Below are positions 6,624 through 6,875 of a stretch of 6,875 nucleotides of DNA, piece by piece (the first letter of the stretch is position 1; each line of letters starts with the position of its first letter). A program made the translations under genes and the position numbers. Source of the stretch: Candidatus Falkowiibacteriota bacterium. Lineage in GTDB: Bacteria > Patescibacteriota > Patescibacteriia > Patescibacteriales > UBA12465. The notes under the pieces were generated by a model that was not told where the DNA came from, did no database searches, and was given only the letters and a program-made list of their open reading frames with translations. Where the stretch lies: NCBI GenBank assembly GCA_026396945.1, contig JAPLVX010000073.1:1-6875 (forward strand), read 5' to 3'.

Positions 6624-6636
6624 CAGTAGCTTATTT

Positions 6637-6660
6637 CTCCGTCAAATGGCGGAGTTTTTA
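6637..6660 (+). terminator. Intrinsic terminator of the TR RNA
   Basis: CTCCGTC (6637-6643) pairs with GGCGGAG (6648-6654), including one T-G wobble, around an AAAT tetraloop, followed by TTTTTAATTTTTTT. It begins 14 nt after the TR. There is no T-tract on the opposite strand, so it serves the plus-strand transcript; its tail runs up to the end of the convergent avd gene. Confidence 0.85.
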
Positions 6661-6666
6661 ATTTTT

Positions 6667-6875
6667 TTAAAAACTTTTCTTCCAGCCGCCCAGCATTTTG
6701 CCGATTTCCGCTAGCAGGTTTGATAAATTAAGATATTTTTTATTGTCTAAGGCCTTGGTTCGCCAAAGGATATTTAAGAAAAATTTCACTGAATCAAATT
6801 TAGTAATCGCCCTGTTTATTAAAATAGGTTTATTTTCCGGATTTGAATATTTAGCCAGCAAGACTAACTCTAATG
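6667..6875 (-). CDS. avd: Avd-type DGR accessory protein, partial (C-terminal part)
   Basis: The frame enters from the right edge and ends at TAA 6667-6669, giving the last 68 codons. It reads as two amphipathic helices: NRAITKFDSVKFFLNILWRTKAL, then a helix ending in LLAEIGKMLGGWKKSF. The K(F/L)D..KFFL...W..KAL...K...L...L.EIG.MLGGW pattern matches the C-terminal half of Avd, the small basic four-helix-bundle protein that assembles as a pentamer and binds the DGR reverse transcriptase and template RNA. A related four-helix-bundle protein (S23/IVP type) is the main alternative, but adjacency to a TR argues for Avd. The gene points toward the TR, opposite in strand to TR and target. No start codon is in view; the frame is open to the edge. 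The reverse transcriptase is expected nearby, outside the window. Confidence 0.85.
   Translation of the reverse strand, partial: LELVLLAKYSNPENKPILINRAITKFDSVKFFLNILWRTKALDNKKYLNLSNLLAEIGKMLGGWKKSF

Larger units (their letters stand above)
6374..6660 (+). ncRNA. Presumed DGR template RNA (TR RNA)
   Basis: DGRs require an RNA containing the template repeat, which the reverse transcriptase copies with errors at adenines. Here the TR is bracketed by the inverted repeat at 6374-6466 and a terminator at 6637-6660, and no gene shares the strand, so a dedicated plus-strand transcript of about 290 nt or longer is likely. The 5' end is not defined because no clear promoter is visible. Direction follows from the substitutions being at adenines on the plus strand, the convention for TR RNA sense. 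Confidence 0.6.

Noticed and set aside
6468..6629. TR as a second diversified gene or a pseudogene copy of the target
   Set aside because: Its frame is closed by a stop at 6435-6437 with no later start codon, no upstream target-like domain is present, and all differences are at adenines, which fits a template and not a decayed duplicate.

Overview
The window most likely comes from a small-genome bacterium of the Candidate Phyla Radiation (Patescibacteria, Parcubacteria-like). The reasons are AT-rich DNA, start codons without clear Shine-Dalgarno sequences, compact gene order, and a diversity-generating retroelement (DGR) whose target protein has a layout I associate with CPR genomes. This placement is inference; no rRNA or other marker is present to prove it.

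Layout. Positions 1-549 are a GC-richer left edge. It holds the last 31 codons of a gene that starts outside the window (perhaps an adenine-specific DNA methyltransferase) and an unrecognised 122-residue frame that may be a truncated gene. A strong bidirectional terminator at about 571-592 separates this from a minus-strand pair: a MazG-like nucleotide pyrophosphohydrolase followed by uppP (undecaprenyl-diphosphate phosphatase). Diverging from that pair is a plus-strand gene at 2041-2895 with a textbook promoter. It encodes a secreted, strand-rich, porin-like protein of unknown function and ends in a large terminator hairpin. Next is the groES-groEL chaperonin operon, with a sigma-70-type promoter, a CIRCE operator that differs from consensus by one base, and its own terminator.

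The right end is the most interesting part. A consensus extended -10 promoter drives a 227-residue protein whose C-terminal 52 codons (5921-6076) form a variable region (VR). A near-identical template repeat (TR) lies 547 bp downstream at 6468-6623. The copies differ at 24 of 156 positions, every one an adenine in the TR; 21 of the 24 are A to G. No non-adenine position differs. This is the hallmark of DGR mutagenic retrohoming. The TR is preceded by an inverted repeat ending next to its first base and followed 14 nt later by an intrinsic terminator, so it is probably made as a discrete plus-strand RNA. Convergent with it, the window ends inside an Avd-type accessory gene on the minus strand. 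The reverse transcriptase is not in the window and should lie further right.

Together: MazG and UppP are housekeeping functions (nucleotide pool cleaning, lipid carrier recycling), GroES/GroEL fold proteins under heat-shock control, and the DGR cassette (target, TR RNA, Avd, presumed reverse transcriptase outside) rewrites the predicted ligand-binding face of one protein. Nothing in the sequence links the DGR functionally to the chaperonin operon beyond adjacency.
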